Below, in pieces: positions 9,559 to 16,192 of a stretch of 27,820 nucleotides of DNA. Where the stretch lies: positions 1 to 27,820 of the forward strand of contig JADHQX010000003.1 of NCBI GenBank assembly GCA_016777745.1. Direction: 5' to 3'. This DNA comes from Candidatus Pelagibacterales bacterium (GTDB lineage: Bacteria; Pseudomonadota; Alphaproteobacteria; Pelagibacterales; AG-422-B15). Numbering within the stretch: position 1 is the first letter of the stretch; each line of letters begins with the position of its first letter. The notes under the pieces were generated by a model. It did not search any database and was not told the DNA's origin. It worked only from the letters and a program-made list of their open reading frames with translations. The position numbers were made by a program, and so were the translations under genes.

Positions 9559-10329
9559 TTAGTTATTCTTACGTTTTTCAATAAAGCTTACAGCAATAAT
9601 AGACAATTCATAAAGAAGTAGAATTGGTATTCCAAGTCCAATTTGAGAAATCGGATCAGGTGGAGTTAATATGGCAGCAACAGCAAATACTCCCACAATA
9701 ACATATTTACGATTTTTCCTTAAACTTTCAGAAGATACAAATCCTACCCTAGCCATCAATGTCAGTGCAACAGGCAATTGAAAGCAAAGCCCAAATGCTA
9801 AAATCAAGCGCATTATTAAACTCAAATATTCATTGACCTTGGCCTCTAGTTGAATCGGTAAGGCACCATTACCACCTATAGATTCAAATGATAAAAAGAA
9901 TTTAATCGCTACTGGCATTATTAGATAATAAACAAGAGCAGAGCCTAAAATAAAAAGTATTGGAGTTGCCAGTAAATAAGGAACTACAACGCTTTTCTCG
10001 TTCTTATAAAGGCCAGGTGCAACAAAAATCCATAATTGAATTAATAGAAATGGTAGTGAAATAAATAAGGATGCAAACAATGCAACCTTAATATAAGTAA
10101 AAAAAGTTTCATGTAGCGCAGTAAATATTAAACGTCTACCTTCCTCTCCTTCAACGGCATCCGCATAAGGTTGTACTAAGAAATTATAAATACTATCGGC
10201 AAAAAAATAAAAGATTACAAAAAGAATCGTAATCATAATCATTGTTTTTATTAATCTTGATCGAAGCTCAACTAAGTGAACTAATAAGGGCTGTTTATTT
10301 TCACTTAACACATTCTTATCTAAACTCAT
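9559..10329 (-). CDS. tatC: Twin-arginine translocase subunit TatC
   Basis: A 256-aa polytopic inner-membrane receptor of the Tat pathway, which binds RR-signal peptides and exports folded proteins. The conserved N-terminal cytoplasmic motif LVHLVELRSRLIK (about residues 16-28) is present, followed by six hydrophobic segments. FVAPGLYKNEK in the first cytoplasmic loop and ILTPPDPISQIGLGIPILLLYE near the last helices are further signatures. Length is normal. The start overlaps the tatB stop by four bases (ATGA), indicating translational coupling. Confidence 0.97.
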   Translation of the reverse strand: MSLDKNVLSENKQPLLVHLVELRSRLIKTMIMITILFVIFYFFADSIYNFLVQPYADAVEGEEGRRLIFTALHETFFTYIKVALFASLFISLPFLLIQLWIFVAPGLYKNEKSVVVPYLLATPILFILGSALVYYLIMPVAIKFFLSFESIGGNGALPIQLEAKVNEYLSLIMRLILAFGLCFQLPVALTLMARVGFVSSESLRKNRKYVIVGVFAVAAILTPPDPISQIGLGIPILLLYELSIIAVSFIEKRKNN

Positions 10330-10631
10330 TTACTGCCCTTATTAGAATCGTCGCTATCAACATTATCTTTGATAGCAGTGTTAATTGAGTTGGTTATTTC
10401 TTCAGTTAAGTTTATTGGTTTAGCTTTATTAACAGTCTTCTTAATATCATCAACTCCTGTCTCTTTAGCTAAGTCATTAATCATTGTTTGAAATTCTTGT
10501 GCTAATTTTTTTATTTTACCAAACGCCCTGGCCATACCTCTAATTAAAGAAGGTAGATCTTTTGGTGCAACAAATATTATTAGTAATATAGCAATGAATA
10601 TATATTCGAAACCGCCTACACCAGGTAACAT
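10326..10631 (-). CDS. tatB: Sec-independent translocase protein TatB
   Basis: A 101-aa Tat component that forms the receptor complex with TatC. A single membrane helix (about residues 8-22, FEYIFIAILLIIFVAP) leads into the hinge APKDLPSLIRGMARAFGKIKK and an amphipathic helix. A charged, low-complexity tail ends the protein. The PKDLP motif and the order tatA-tatB-tatC identify it as TatB rather than TatA. The unusual N-terminus MLPGVGG precedes the conserved Glu at the start of the helix. A good GGAG site precedes the ATG. Confidence 0.93.
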   Translation of the reverse strand: MLPGVGGFEYIFIAILLIIFVAPKDLPSLIRGMARAFGKIKKLAQEFQTMINDLAKETGVDDIKKTVNKAKPINLTEEITNSINTAIKDNVDSDDSNKGSK

Positions 10632-10652
10632 AGAAACTCCAAAAAATTAGAT

Positions 10653-10841
10653 TTAGTCTTTTTGAGATGTATCGTCTGACTTATCAACTGAAGTTTGATT
10701 TTCGTCATCGTCAGACAATCCTTTTTTAAAGCTTTTTACACCCTTAGCAACATCCCCCATTAATTCAGAGATCTTACCTCTACCAAACAATACTACTAAT
10801 AAAGCGACTACAATTATGATTTGCCAGAAACTAATACCCAT
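10653..10841 (-). CDS. tatA: Sec-independent translocase protein TatA
   Basis: A 62-aa pore-forming Tat component. It has a short membrane helix (about residues 5-19), the [12 protein letters not shown] hinge, an amphipathic helix (GVKSFKKGL) and an acidic, Ser/Asp-rich tail. This is slightly shorter than most TatA proteins (70-90 aa). It is the first gene of the tatABC unit and is preceded by an AGGA ribosome-binding site. An 81-base gap separates it from fbpC. In relatives lacking the iron block, tatA would lie next to scpB. Confidence 0.95.
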   Translation of the reverse strand: MGISFWQIIIVVALLVVLFGRGKISELMGDVAKGVKSFKKGLSDDDENQTSVDKSDDTSQKD

Positions 10842-10879
10842 TTGATCCTCATTAATTTAAAGATTAATTAAGATATAAG

Positions 10880-10885
10880 ATTATA
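10880..10885 (-). promoter_or_regulatory. Candidate -10 element for tatABC
   Basis: A perfect TATAAT on the minus strand lies about 40 bases before the tatA start, in the gap after fbpC. No good -35 hexamer lies 16-18 bases upstream. The hexamer sits where a promoter would be needed if fbpC and tatA are not expressed together, but it is weak evidence alone. Confidence 0.3.
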
Positions 10886-10922
10886 CGGCAATTACCTCAA
10901 AAGATAGGAGTAATTTAGTATT

Positions 10923-11636
10923 TTAAGCTATTTTAAATGAATTATTACGAGTAATAGGAATTAAATCCTTTGCAGGGCCTTCTTGAACAACTAAACCATC
11001 ATCAATAATCAAAACATGATCTGACATTGATATTGCATCTTCAAAATCATGAGAAACAATAATCGCGGTAGTCCCATTGTCTTTAAAAATTTTTTTTGTT
11101 TCATCTCTTAATTCAGATTTCAAAGCATGATCTAAAGCGCCGAATGGCTCATCCATTAATAAAATTTTAGGATTAGGTGCCATAGCTCTAGCCATTGCAA
11201 CTCTTTGTTGTTCGCCACTTGAAATTTCGTGAGGATAATTATTTGCATAACTTTCTACTTTAAAAAGCTTTAGTAGATTTAAGGCAGCTTTATATTTATC
11301 ATCTCTTCGATCTTTTAATCCAAATTCAACATTTTTTATTATAGTTAAATGAGGGAATAAAGCCCTTTCTTGAACTACTAATCCTATATCTCTTTTTTCT
11401 GTTGGCACAAAATTTTTGCTATCAGAAACAACAGTGTCACTGATGTTTACTGTTCCACCTGATTGATTTTCTAAGCCAGCAATAATTCTTAATAAAGTTG
11501 TTTTACCACATCCTGAAGGTCCTAAAATAGAAACTATTTCACCTCTTGATACATTCAAATTGATACCCTTAAGAACTTCCATATCAGTATTAAATGAATG
11601 TCTAAGATTTTTTATCTCAAGAATATTTTCGGTCAT
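10923..11636 (-). CDS. fbpC: Fe(III) ABC transporter, ATP-binding protein
   Basis: A 237-aa ABC ATPase that would energise the FbpB permease. Visible motifs are Walker A GPSGCGKT (residues 39-46), Q-loop Gln89, an altered signature ISSGEQQRV (138-146, usually LSGGQQQRV), Walker B ILLMDEP (158-164) and the switch His196 in IVSHD. FbpC/PotA-type ATPases are usually about 350 aa. Here the C-terminal regulatory beta-domain is missing and the protein ends just after the nucleotide-binding domain. Assignment to iron rests on the adjacent fbpB and fbpA and on the Fur boxes directly upstream. It has its own Fur-covered promoter at the end of fbpB. Its ribosome-binding site is weak. Confidence 0.88.
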   Translation of the reverse strand: MTENILEIKNLRHSFNTDMEVLKGINLNVSRGEIVSILGPSGCGKTTLLRIIAGLENQSGGTVNISDTVVSDSKNFVPTEKRDIGLVVQERALFPHLTIIKNVEFGLKDRRDDKYKAALNLLKLFKVESYANNYPHEISSGEQQRVAMARAMAPNPKILLMDEPFGALDHALKSELRDETKKIFKDNGTTAIIVSHDFEDAISMSDHVLIIDDGLVVQEGPAKDLIPITRNNSFKIA

Positions 11637-11676
11637 ATAGGTCTATTAACGAATAACTATTTTTATAATAAACAAA

Positions 11677-11705
11677 CATATACATTAAATGATAATGATT
11701 ATCAA
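11677..11705 (-). promoter_or_regulatory. Candidate fbpC promoter overlapped by Fur box
   Basis: On the minus strand TTGATA (11705-11700) and TATATG (11682-11677) are 17 bases apart, 41 bases before the fbpC start. Fur box 1 (11690-11704) lies over the spacer and -35 element, the usual geometry for iron repression. The -35 overlaps the last codons and stop of fbpB. Confidence 0.5.
11690..11704. promoter_or_regulatory. Fur box 1 (upstream of fbpC, over the fbpB stop codon)
   Basis: TGATAATGATTATCA is a perfect 7-1-7 inverted repeat, the classical Fur-binding core. In the minus orientation the surrounding 19 bases (11709-11691) match 17 of 19 positions of the E. coli consensus GATAATGATAATCATTATC. 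Its left end contains the fbpB stop codon (11702-11704). Confidence 0.8.
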
Positions 11706-13351
11706 TAGCTTTGATAATGATTATCATTATTTCTATAGCCTGGTCTAGATTTGACTATTAACCTAGATAAAATGATGATTGGTAATAGTCCTACTCCTAC
11801 TATTGCAATTGATGGGGCTGCAGCATCAAACATTCTTTCTTCAGCTGCATAAATATAAGTTGATATTGCTAGAGTATCATAGTTGAAAGGTCTTAATATC
11901 AAGGATGCAGGCAATTCTTTTATAACTTCAGATACAACAAGTATCATGCTGGTTAAGAAGCTAGTTGTTAGTAATGGAAGATGTATTTGAGTTAGTAACT
12001 TCCACCCCGATGTATTTAGTGTCTTGGCTACATCATCTAATCTATTGTTGATTCTCAAAAAACCGGACTCGATTGTTGAATTTGCTAATGCAAAAGACTT
12101 AATTACAAATGCCAAAATTAATCCAACTAAACTTCCCGTGAGAACAAAGTCGAGGTATTCTCTAAACAGTAGGTTATCCATGAATACAAGTAATTGAGAA
12201 ACGCCTAAAGCTAAAATCAAACCTGGCACAGCATAACCAACAGTTAAAAAAGAACTTAATATATTTAGAAGTTTATTTTTTTTATATCTAATTGAAAAAT
12301 TAATTACAACAGCAAGTACTGCACATATTACTGCTGTTACAATAGCTAAATAAAATGTATTCCAAGCAGTAGTAATAAATTTTTCATTAAAAAAATCTAG
12401 CTTATAATTTAGAGCCCAATAGGCAAGTTGGATATTTGGAAGTACAAATCCAATAAAAACTGGAATAGTACAAAACAACGATGCAAGAATATTTTTGCTG
12501 CCTTTTAGTTTTTCAGCAGCAATAGGGCTAAATACATTTGAACCAGATGAATATCTGTTTTTTCTTCTCGAGTATTTTTCTAAAATTAAAAATGTAATCA
12601 CAACTATAAGTAAAAGAGCTGCTAATTGTTTCGCTGTATGAAAATCATATAATCCAAACCATGCACTAAAAATACCAGTGGTAAATGTGTTTACGGAAAA
12701 GTGTTCGACAGCTCCAAAGTCAGATATTGTTTCCATAAGCACCAACATAAGTCCTGCAATTATGGCTGGTCTAATTGATGGAATGCCTAATTTATAAAAA
12801 ACTTGGAATTTACTAAATCCTAATGTCCTTCCTACTTCCAATATAGATCGAGACTGATTAATAAATGCCATTCGTGAAACTAAATATACATACGGATACA
12901 AAGTAAATGAAAAGACAATAGCGGCACCATAGACATTTCTAAGTTTTGGAAAGAAAATAAATTCATGTGGTAATGAAAAAATGTCTCTAATTAAATTATT
13001 AGCAGTTCCATAACTATCAAATAATCCTGTAAATGTGTAAGCTAGTATGTATGGTGGAACTGCAAATGGTAAAAGCAAAGCCCACTCTAAAATATTTTTT
13101 CCTGTAAAATTATAAGTAGTAACTAGCCATGCGCTTCCAACGCCTATTATCAGCGTACCAATACTAGTGCCAATAATAATGAATATTGTATTATATATAT
13201 AATTCGAGAGGGTATAATTATATATATGTGTCCAATTATCTGAATAGTCTCCAAACAGACTGCTAATTATCCAAATAACAGGTACAACAAACAGTGCAAA
13301 AAGAATAGTCGGTAAAATGATCCAAGGATCTAAAAGATTTTTATAGGTCAT
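11702..13351 (-). CDS. fbpB: Fe(III) ABC transporter permease
   Basis: A 549-aa two-domain inner-membrane permease for ferric iron, with about twelve hydrophobic segments. Each half carries an EAA-type loop that contacts the ATPase: EVGRTLGFSKFQVFYKLGIPS in the first half and DVAKTLNTSGWKLLTQIHLP in the second, as in the fused FbpB/SfuB family. Length agrees with that family (500-550 aa). The C-terminal codons (RNNDNHYQSY) are built from Fur box 2, so this tail may be constrained by the DNA site rather than by protein function. No clear Shine-Dalgarno precedes the ATG. The gap to fbpA (169 bases) holds two strong inverted repeats and no Fur box, so expression probably depends on read-through from fbpA. 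Confidence 0.93.
   Translation of the reverse strand: MTYKNLLDPWIILPTILFALFVVPVIWIISSLFGDYSDNWTHIYNYTLSNYIYNTIFIIIGTSIGTLIIGVGSAWLVTTYNFTGKNILEWALLLPFAVPPYILAYTFTGLFDSYGTANNLIRDIFSLPHEFIFFPKLRNVYGAAIVFSFTLYPYVYLVSRMAFINQSRSILEVGRTLGFSKFQVFYKLGIPSIRPAIIAGLMLVLMETISDFGAVEHFSVNTFTTGIFSAWFGLYDFHTAKQLAALLLIVVITFLILEKYSRRKNRYSSGSNVFSPIAAEKLKGSKNILASLFCTIPVFIGFVLPNIQLAYWALNYKLDFFNEKFITTAWNTFYLAIVTAVICAVLAVVINFSIRYKKNKLLNILSSFLTVGYAVPGLILALGVSQLLVFMDNLLFREYLDFVLTGSLVGLILAFVIKSFALANSTIESGFLRINNRLDDVAKTLNTSGWKLLTQIHLPLLTTSFLTSMILVVSEVIKELPASLILRPFNYDTLAISTYIYAAEERMFDAAAPSIAIVGVGLLPIIILSRLIVKSRPGYRNNDNHYQSY
11712..11726. promoter_or_regulatory. Fur box 2 (inside the 3' end of fbpB)
   Basis: A second perfect TGATAATGATTATCA core starts 22 bases from box 1, about two helical turns away, so two Fur dimers could bind one DNA face. 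The 19-base window 11731-11713 (minus) matches the E. coli consensus at 18 of 19 positions. It is coding: these bases specify part of the fbpB C-terminus (NDNHYQ). Confidence 0.8.
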
Positions 13352-13419
13352 GGCTGCTTAGTTATAAATATAAAATTAGGATACAGTATATTAAATATAA
13401 ACTAAACAGCCGTCTTAAC

Positions 13420-13473
13420 GGTTATTCAACTAATCTAAAGACGGATACTAAAGACGGTATTAGTTGAATAACC
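13420..13473 (-). repeat. 15-bp perfect inverted repeat with duplicated loop motif, fbpA-fbpB spacer
   Basis: The arms at 13420-13434 and 13459-13473 are perfect 15-base complements (GGTTATTCAACTAAT and its reverse complement). The 24-base loop holds two exact copies of CTAAAGACGG (13435-13444 and 13448-13457), 13 bases apart. Outside the stem, CCGTCTT (13410-13416) is complementary to AAGACGG in both loop copies. In the fbpA-fbpB mRNA the downstream AAGACGG could therefore pair with either loop copy. That pairing would replace the long stem or need it partly open, because the linker is only 3 bases. No T-run follows, so it is not an intrinsic terminator. Function unknown. Confidence 0.75.
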
Positions 13474-13480
13474 AAGACTT

Positions 13481-13519
13481 AATAACTTTTTGAGGGGGGA
13501 AATAAATCCCAAAGTTATT
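13481..13519 (-). repeat. Stem-loop directly after the fbpA stop codon
   Basis: AATAACTTT (13481-13489) and AAAGTTATT (13511-13519) are perfect 9-base complements. Next to the right arm, TCCC (13507-13510) can pair with GGGA (13497-13500), leaving a six-base loop and a seven-base bulge. A run of six G residues (13494-13499) stands out in this AT-rich DNA. On the mRNA the hairpin begins one base after the fbpA stop and has no U-tract. It therefore looks like a 3'-end stabiliser of the binding-protein message, as seen between binding-protein and permease genes in other ABC operons. Confidence 0.6.
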
Positions 13520-13520
13520 G

Positions 13521-14546
13521 TTACCAGCCTGCTCTCTCCATCAGCTTAACAGCATCAGGATTAAATTCTCCATAACTGCTCACAGGTGTCTGATCTTGCT
13601 TAAAATCAGTACCAAATTGTGCAATTAGCGGATGAGCATTCACTCCATCACGTAGTGGATACTCAAATGAATTATTCACAATATGATTTTGCGCCTCTTC
13701 AGAAAGAAGGAAGTCAATCAATTTAACCGCATTATGTGTATTTGGTCCTTTTAACAAGCCAATACCACTTACGTTAATGTGAGTTCCTCTTCCATTTTGA
13801 CCTGGAAAGAAAGGTACTACTTTATTAGCAGCTGCTTGTTGCTCGGTACCTTTTTTACCAGATAGCATTAAAGCAATATAATAACTATTAGCTACCGCTA
13901 TATCAGCTTCACCATTAGCTACAGCCATAATCTGAGCTCTGTCATTGCCCTCTGGTTTTCTGGCCATGTTAGCTACTAGTCCATTTGCCCATGCTTCTGT
14001 TGCATCCACACCATGATTAGCTACAAGTGAAGCTACAAGTGATTGATTGTACATGTTACTTGACTTTCTAATTACAACTCGACCATTCCATTCAGGTTTA
14101 GCCAGGTCTTCATACGTCAAACCATCTAGTTCGGCTGCAGTAACAGTTCTTGGATTGTAATACATAATACGTGCACGTTTTGCTAAAGCAACCCACTCAT
14201 TGTTTGGACCACGTAAATTTTTTGGCACAACACTATCAACTGTGCTGCTAGTAATTTTTTGGAACAAACCTTCTTTTTGAGCTTTCCATAAATTTCCAGC
14301 ATCTACTGTTACAAATAAATCAGCAGGAGAGCTATTGCCTTCAGTAATAATTTGTTGCATTAACGCTTTACCTTTTCCAGATATAACGTTTACTTTGATT
14401 CCAGTTTTAGCTGTAAATTTTGCATAAAGCTTTTCATCAGAGTCATAGTGTCTTCCACTATAAAGATTAACCTCATTAGCAAATGAGCTAGCTGAAAAAA
14501 TAATAACAGCTAAACTAACTTGCAAAATTCTAGTAAATAAGTTCAT
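13521..14546 (-). CDS. fbpA: Periplasmic Fe(III)-binding protein (FbpA/FutA type)
   Basis: A 341-aa substrate-binding protein that would capture ferric iron in the periplasm and deliver it to FbpB/FbpC. A Sec-type signal peptide (about residues 1-23, cleavage after SSFA) precedes the mature start NEVNLYSGRHYDSDEKLY. Iron ligands typical of the tyrosine-rich FutA subgroup can be placed: His33-Tyr34 (RHY), Tyr166 (SSNMYNQS) and Tyr222-Tyr223 (ANSYYIA). The YY pair is the hallmark of FbpA proteins. No twin-arginine motif is present, although tat genes are near. Length is normal. It has its own Fur-box promoter and is followed at once by a stem-loop, consistent with higher expression than the permease. 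FutA would be an equally good name. Confidence 0.92.
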   Translation of the reverse strand: MNLFTRILQVSLAVIIFSASSFANEVNLYSGRHYDSDEKLYAKFTAKTGIKVNVISGKGKALMQQIITEGNSSPADLFVTVDAGNLWKAQKEGLFQKITSSTVDSVVPKNLRGPNNEWVALAKRARIMYYNPRTVTAAELDGLTYEDLAKPEWNGRVVIRKSSNMYNQSLVASLVANHGVDATEAWANGLVANMARKPEGNDRAQIMAVANGEADIAVANSYYIALMLSGKKGTEQQAAANKVVPFFPGQNGRGTHINVSGIGLLKGPNTHNAVKLIDFLLSEEAQNHIVNNSFEYPLRDGVNAHPLIAQFGTDFKQDQTPVSSYGEFNPDAVKLMERAGW

Positions 14547-14582
14547 TTTTATTTCTCTTTTAATTAATTAGCTTAATAGGAA

Positions 14583-14616
14583 TATATATATAATTGATAA
14601 TGATTATCAATATCAA
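14583..14616 (-). promoter_or_regulatory. fbpA promoter with embedded Fur box 3
   Basis: A perfect Fur core TGATAATGATTATCA lies at 14595-14609, extended to a 9-1-9 palindrome (14593-14611). In the minus orientation 14614-14596 matches the E. coli Fur consensus at 18 of 19 positions. On the minus strand TTGATA (14616-14611) and TATATA (14592-14587, spacing 18) flank it; a second TTGATA (14610-14605) pairs with TATATA (14588-14583, spacing 16). Either way bound Fur would cover the promoter, predicting repression when iron is plentiful. The fbpA start is 36 bases beyond the -10 region. Confidence 0.75.
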
Positions 14617-14618
14617 AA
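14599..14618. repeat. Direct repeat copy A (Fur-box segment)
   Basis: These 20 bases recur exactly at 14701-14720, 102 bases away, and similarity continues for about six further bases after a one-base indel. Copy A includes the right part of Fur box 3 and the -35 region of fbpA. Confidence 0.7.
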
Positions 14619-14696
14619 TAAAATAATTAAGTTATTGTTTATATTGATTAATTTGAAAGTAATTTAGAACTATTTTAAAGAATAATCTTTTTTTTG

Positions 14697-14711
14697 TAAG
14701 AATGATTATCA
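14697..14711. promoter_or_regulatory. Weaker Fur box 4, after the di-heme gene
   Basis: TAAGAATGATTATCA matches the 7-1-7 Fur core at 13 of 15 positions. The 19-base window 14716-14698 (minus) matches the E. coli consensus at 16 of 19. It lies 20 bases past the di-heme stop codon and about 100 bases upstream of Fur box 3. It could be a second operator for fbpA or a decayed duplicate. Confidence 0.5.
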
Positions 14712-14720
14712 ATATCAAAA
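14701..14720. repeat. Direct repeat copy B (Fur-box segment)
   Basis: Exact second copy of the 20 bases at 14599-14618, located between the di-heme gene and the fbpA promoter. It overlaps Fur box 4. The degenerate left arm of that box begins just outside the repeated segment. Confidence 0.7.
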
Positions 14721-14731
14721 CTAAAATCGCA

Positions 14732-16192
14732 CTATAGAGATCTTATAAATTTTAATAATTGATCTACTTCAGATAAAGATAGTTTCAAAATTTTATTTTT
14801 AGATTTTTCGCCTTCTCCTCCATGCCATAAAATAGCTTCTAAAATATTTTGAGCCCTTCCATCATGTAAAAAGTTTTCGTGTCCATTAACAGTTCTTGTT
14901 AATCCAATTCCCCATAGAGGTGGTGTTCTCCATTCATTTCCCATAGCATTATATTCATTCAGATTGTCCGCAAGATCTTTTCCCATATCATGCAATAAAA
15001 AGTCTGAATAAGGCCATATCAATTGTTCTGAGAGAGATGGATTTTTCTCATCAATAATGGTTGTGTATTTTTGAACGTGACATGAGCCACAACCTGATTC
15101 AAAAAATATTTTTTTACCTTTTAAAACTTCAGGATCATCAACGTTTCTTCTTCCTGGAGGAGATAAGTGTTTTTGATAAAATACCATTAAATCAATTTGT
15201 TCATTTGAAACTTCAACACCATCATATTCAGTTGAATTGCCAGTAACCATTGATTTACATGCAACTTGTACTTCAGAACAATTATTTGATCTTGAAGAAT
15301 ATGTATTTGATAGACCCATGTCATGATAGGTTGCATCTATAGTCTGCTGAAGGATTGATGGTTGCGCTGCTTTCCAGCCAAATCTACCTAAAATAATACT
15401 GTTTGATATTTCATCTTTAACAGTACTTGCTTTACCAGAAATACCGTCTTTATTTTTATCGTTGGGATCAGCATTGGCTAAAATATCGCTAACACTTATT
15501 CCCTCAATCAATCCAAGGCCAATAATTGGTTGAGCTATTCTAGCTGAAATTTGAATATCTGAGTGAAGTTCACCATAATTTAAATTAGAAATTGAAAATT
15601 TTGGTTTACTCAAATTTATGACTTTGCCATTATCAAATGCCACAGGATAATAGTCGTACTCAATGTCTATCTTTCCTTCTGGCAGAACTCCTTCGATTGC
15701 AAAATCACTTAATTGAGACCCATAAATTGGATCTGGAATAGATTTTAATTGAAATGTTTCTAATTGATTTTTTTGCATGTCATTTTGAGGTGGTATTGCA
15801 AGTGCTATAACTAAAGACACTGCATCATCATTGGGCCAATTAGAACTTGGTAGATGACCTCTTCCGTCATTTATATGACATCCTTGACATGAATCGGCAT
15901 TAAAAAATGGACCCAAACCGTCTCTAGCAAAATGTACATCAGAGGGTGGCAACCACACTCTTCTAAACATAGAATTACCTACAAAAAAATTAATTCTATT
16001 TTCTATTTTAAGATTTTTTAAAGGTAACGAATAAGCATTTTTATTTTCAACAAACACTGTTCCAGAACCACCAGTCAGTGCCTCTCTATCTTCTGCCTTA
16101 TTGTAATGAGTTTCAGCAAATCCAATACTTGATAGTTCTATAGCAAGAAATACACTTATAAAAATTAAGAGCTTAAAACCTTTATTGGTCAT
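14732..16192 (-). CDS. Di-heme c-type oxidoreductase (DUF1111/DHOR family)
   Basis: A 486-aa secreted c-type cytochrome of the di-heme oxidoreductase family, distantly related to MauG/CcpA peroxidases. Substrate is unknown. A signal peptide (about residues 1-26, ending SSIGFA) is followed by two heme-attachment motifs, CQGCH (102-106) and CGSCH (368-372), separated by a long domain, as in this family. GDGRG-like residues (NDGRGHLP) follow the first heme, and FLHDGRAQNILEAILWHGGEG lies near the C-terminus. The ATG at 16192 lies inside the end of scpB (11-base overlap). A TTG at 16207 is possible but has no better context. Family members are often found near imelysin/IrpA or other iron-uptake genes, and here the neighbour is fbpA. 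Redox handling of iron is an inference only. Confidence 0.85.
   Translation of the reverse strand: MTNKGFKLLIFISVFLAIELSSIGFAETHYNKAEDREALTGGSGTVFVENKNAYSLPLKNLKIENRINFFVGNSMFRRVWLPPSDVHFARDGLGPFFNADSCQGCHINDGRGHLPSSNWPNDDAVSLVIALAIPPQNDMQKNQLETFQLKSIPDPIYGSQLSDFAIEGVLPEGKIDIEYDYYPVAFDNGKVINLSKPKFSISNLNYGELHSDIQISARIAQPIIGLGLIEGISVSDILANADPNDKNKDGISGKASTVKDEISNSIILGRFGWKAAQPSILQQTIDATYHDMGLSNTYSSRSNNCSEVQVACKSMVTGNSTEYDGVEVSNEQIDLMVFYQKHLSPPGRRNVDDPEVLKGKKIFFESGCGSCHVQKYTTIIDEKNPSLSEQLIWPYSDFLLHDMGKDLADNLNEYNAMGNEWRTPPLWGIGLTRTVNGHENFLHDGRAQNILEAILWHGGEGEKSKNKILKLSLSEVDQLLKFIRSL

Noticed and set aside
13420..13473. Reading the 15-bp inverted repeat as a Rho-independent terminator
   Set aside because: No T-run follows the stem on either strand, the loop is 24 bases and the stem is AT-rich. 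Terminating here would also cut off fbpB.
13420..13519. Insertion-sequence end or CRISPR-like repeats in the fbpA-fbpB spacer
   Set aside because: There is no transposase, no target duplication and only two 10-base loop copies, with no array. A non-autonomous palindromic repeat cannot be excluded.
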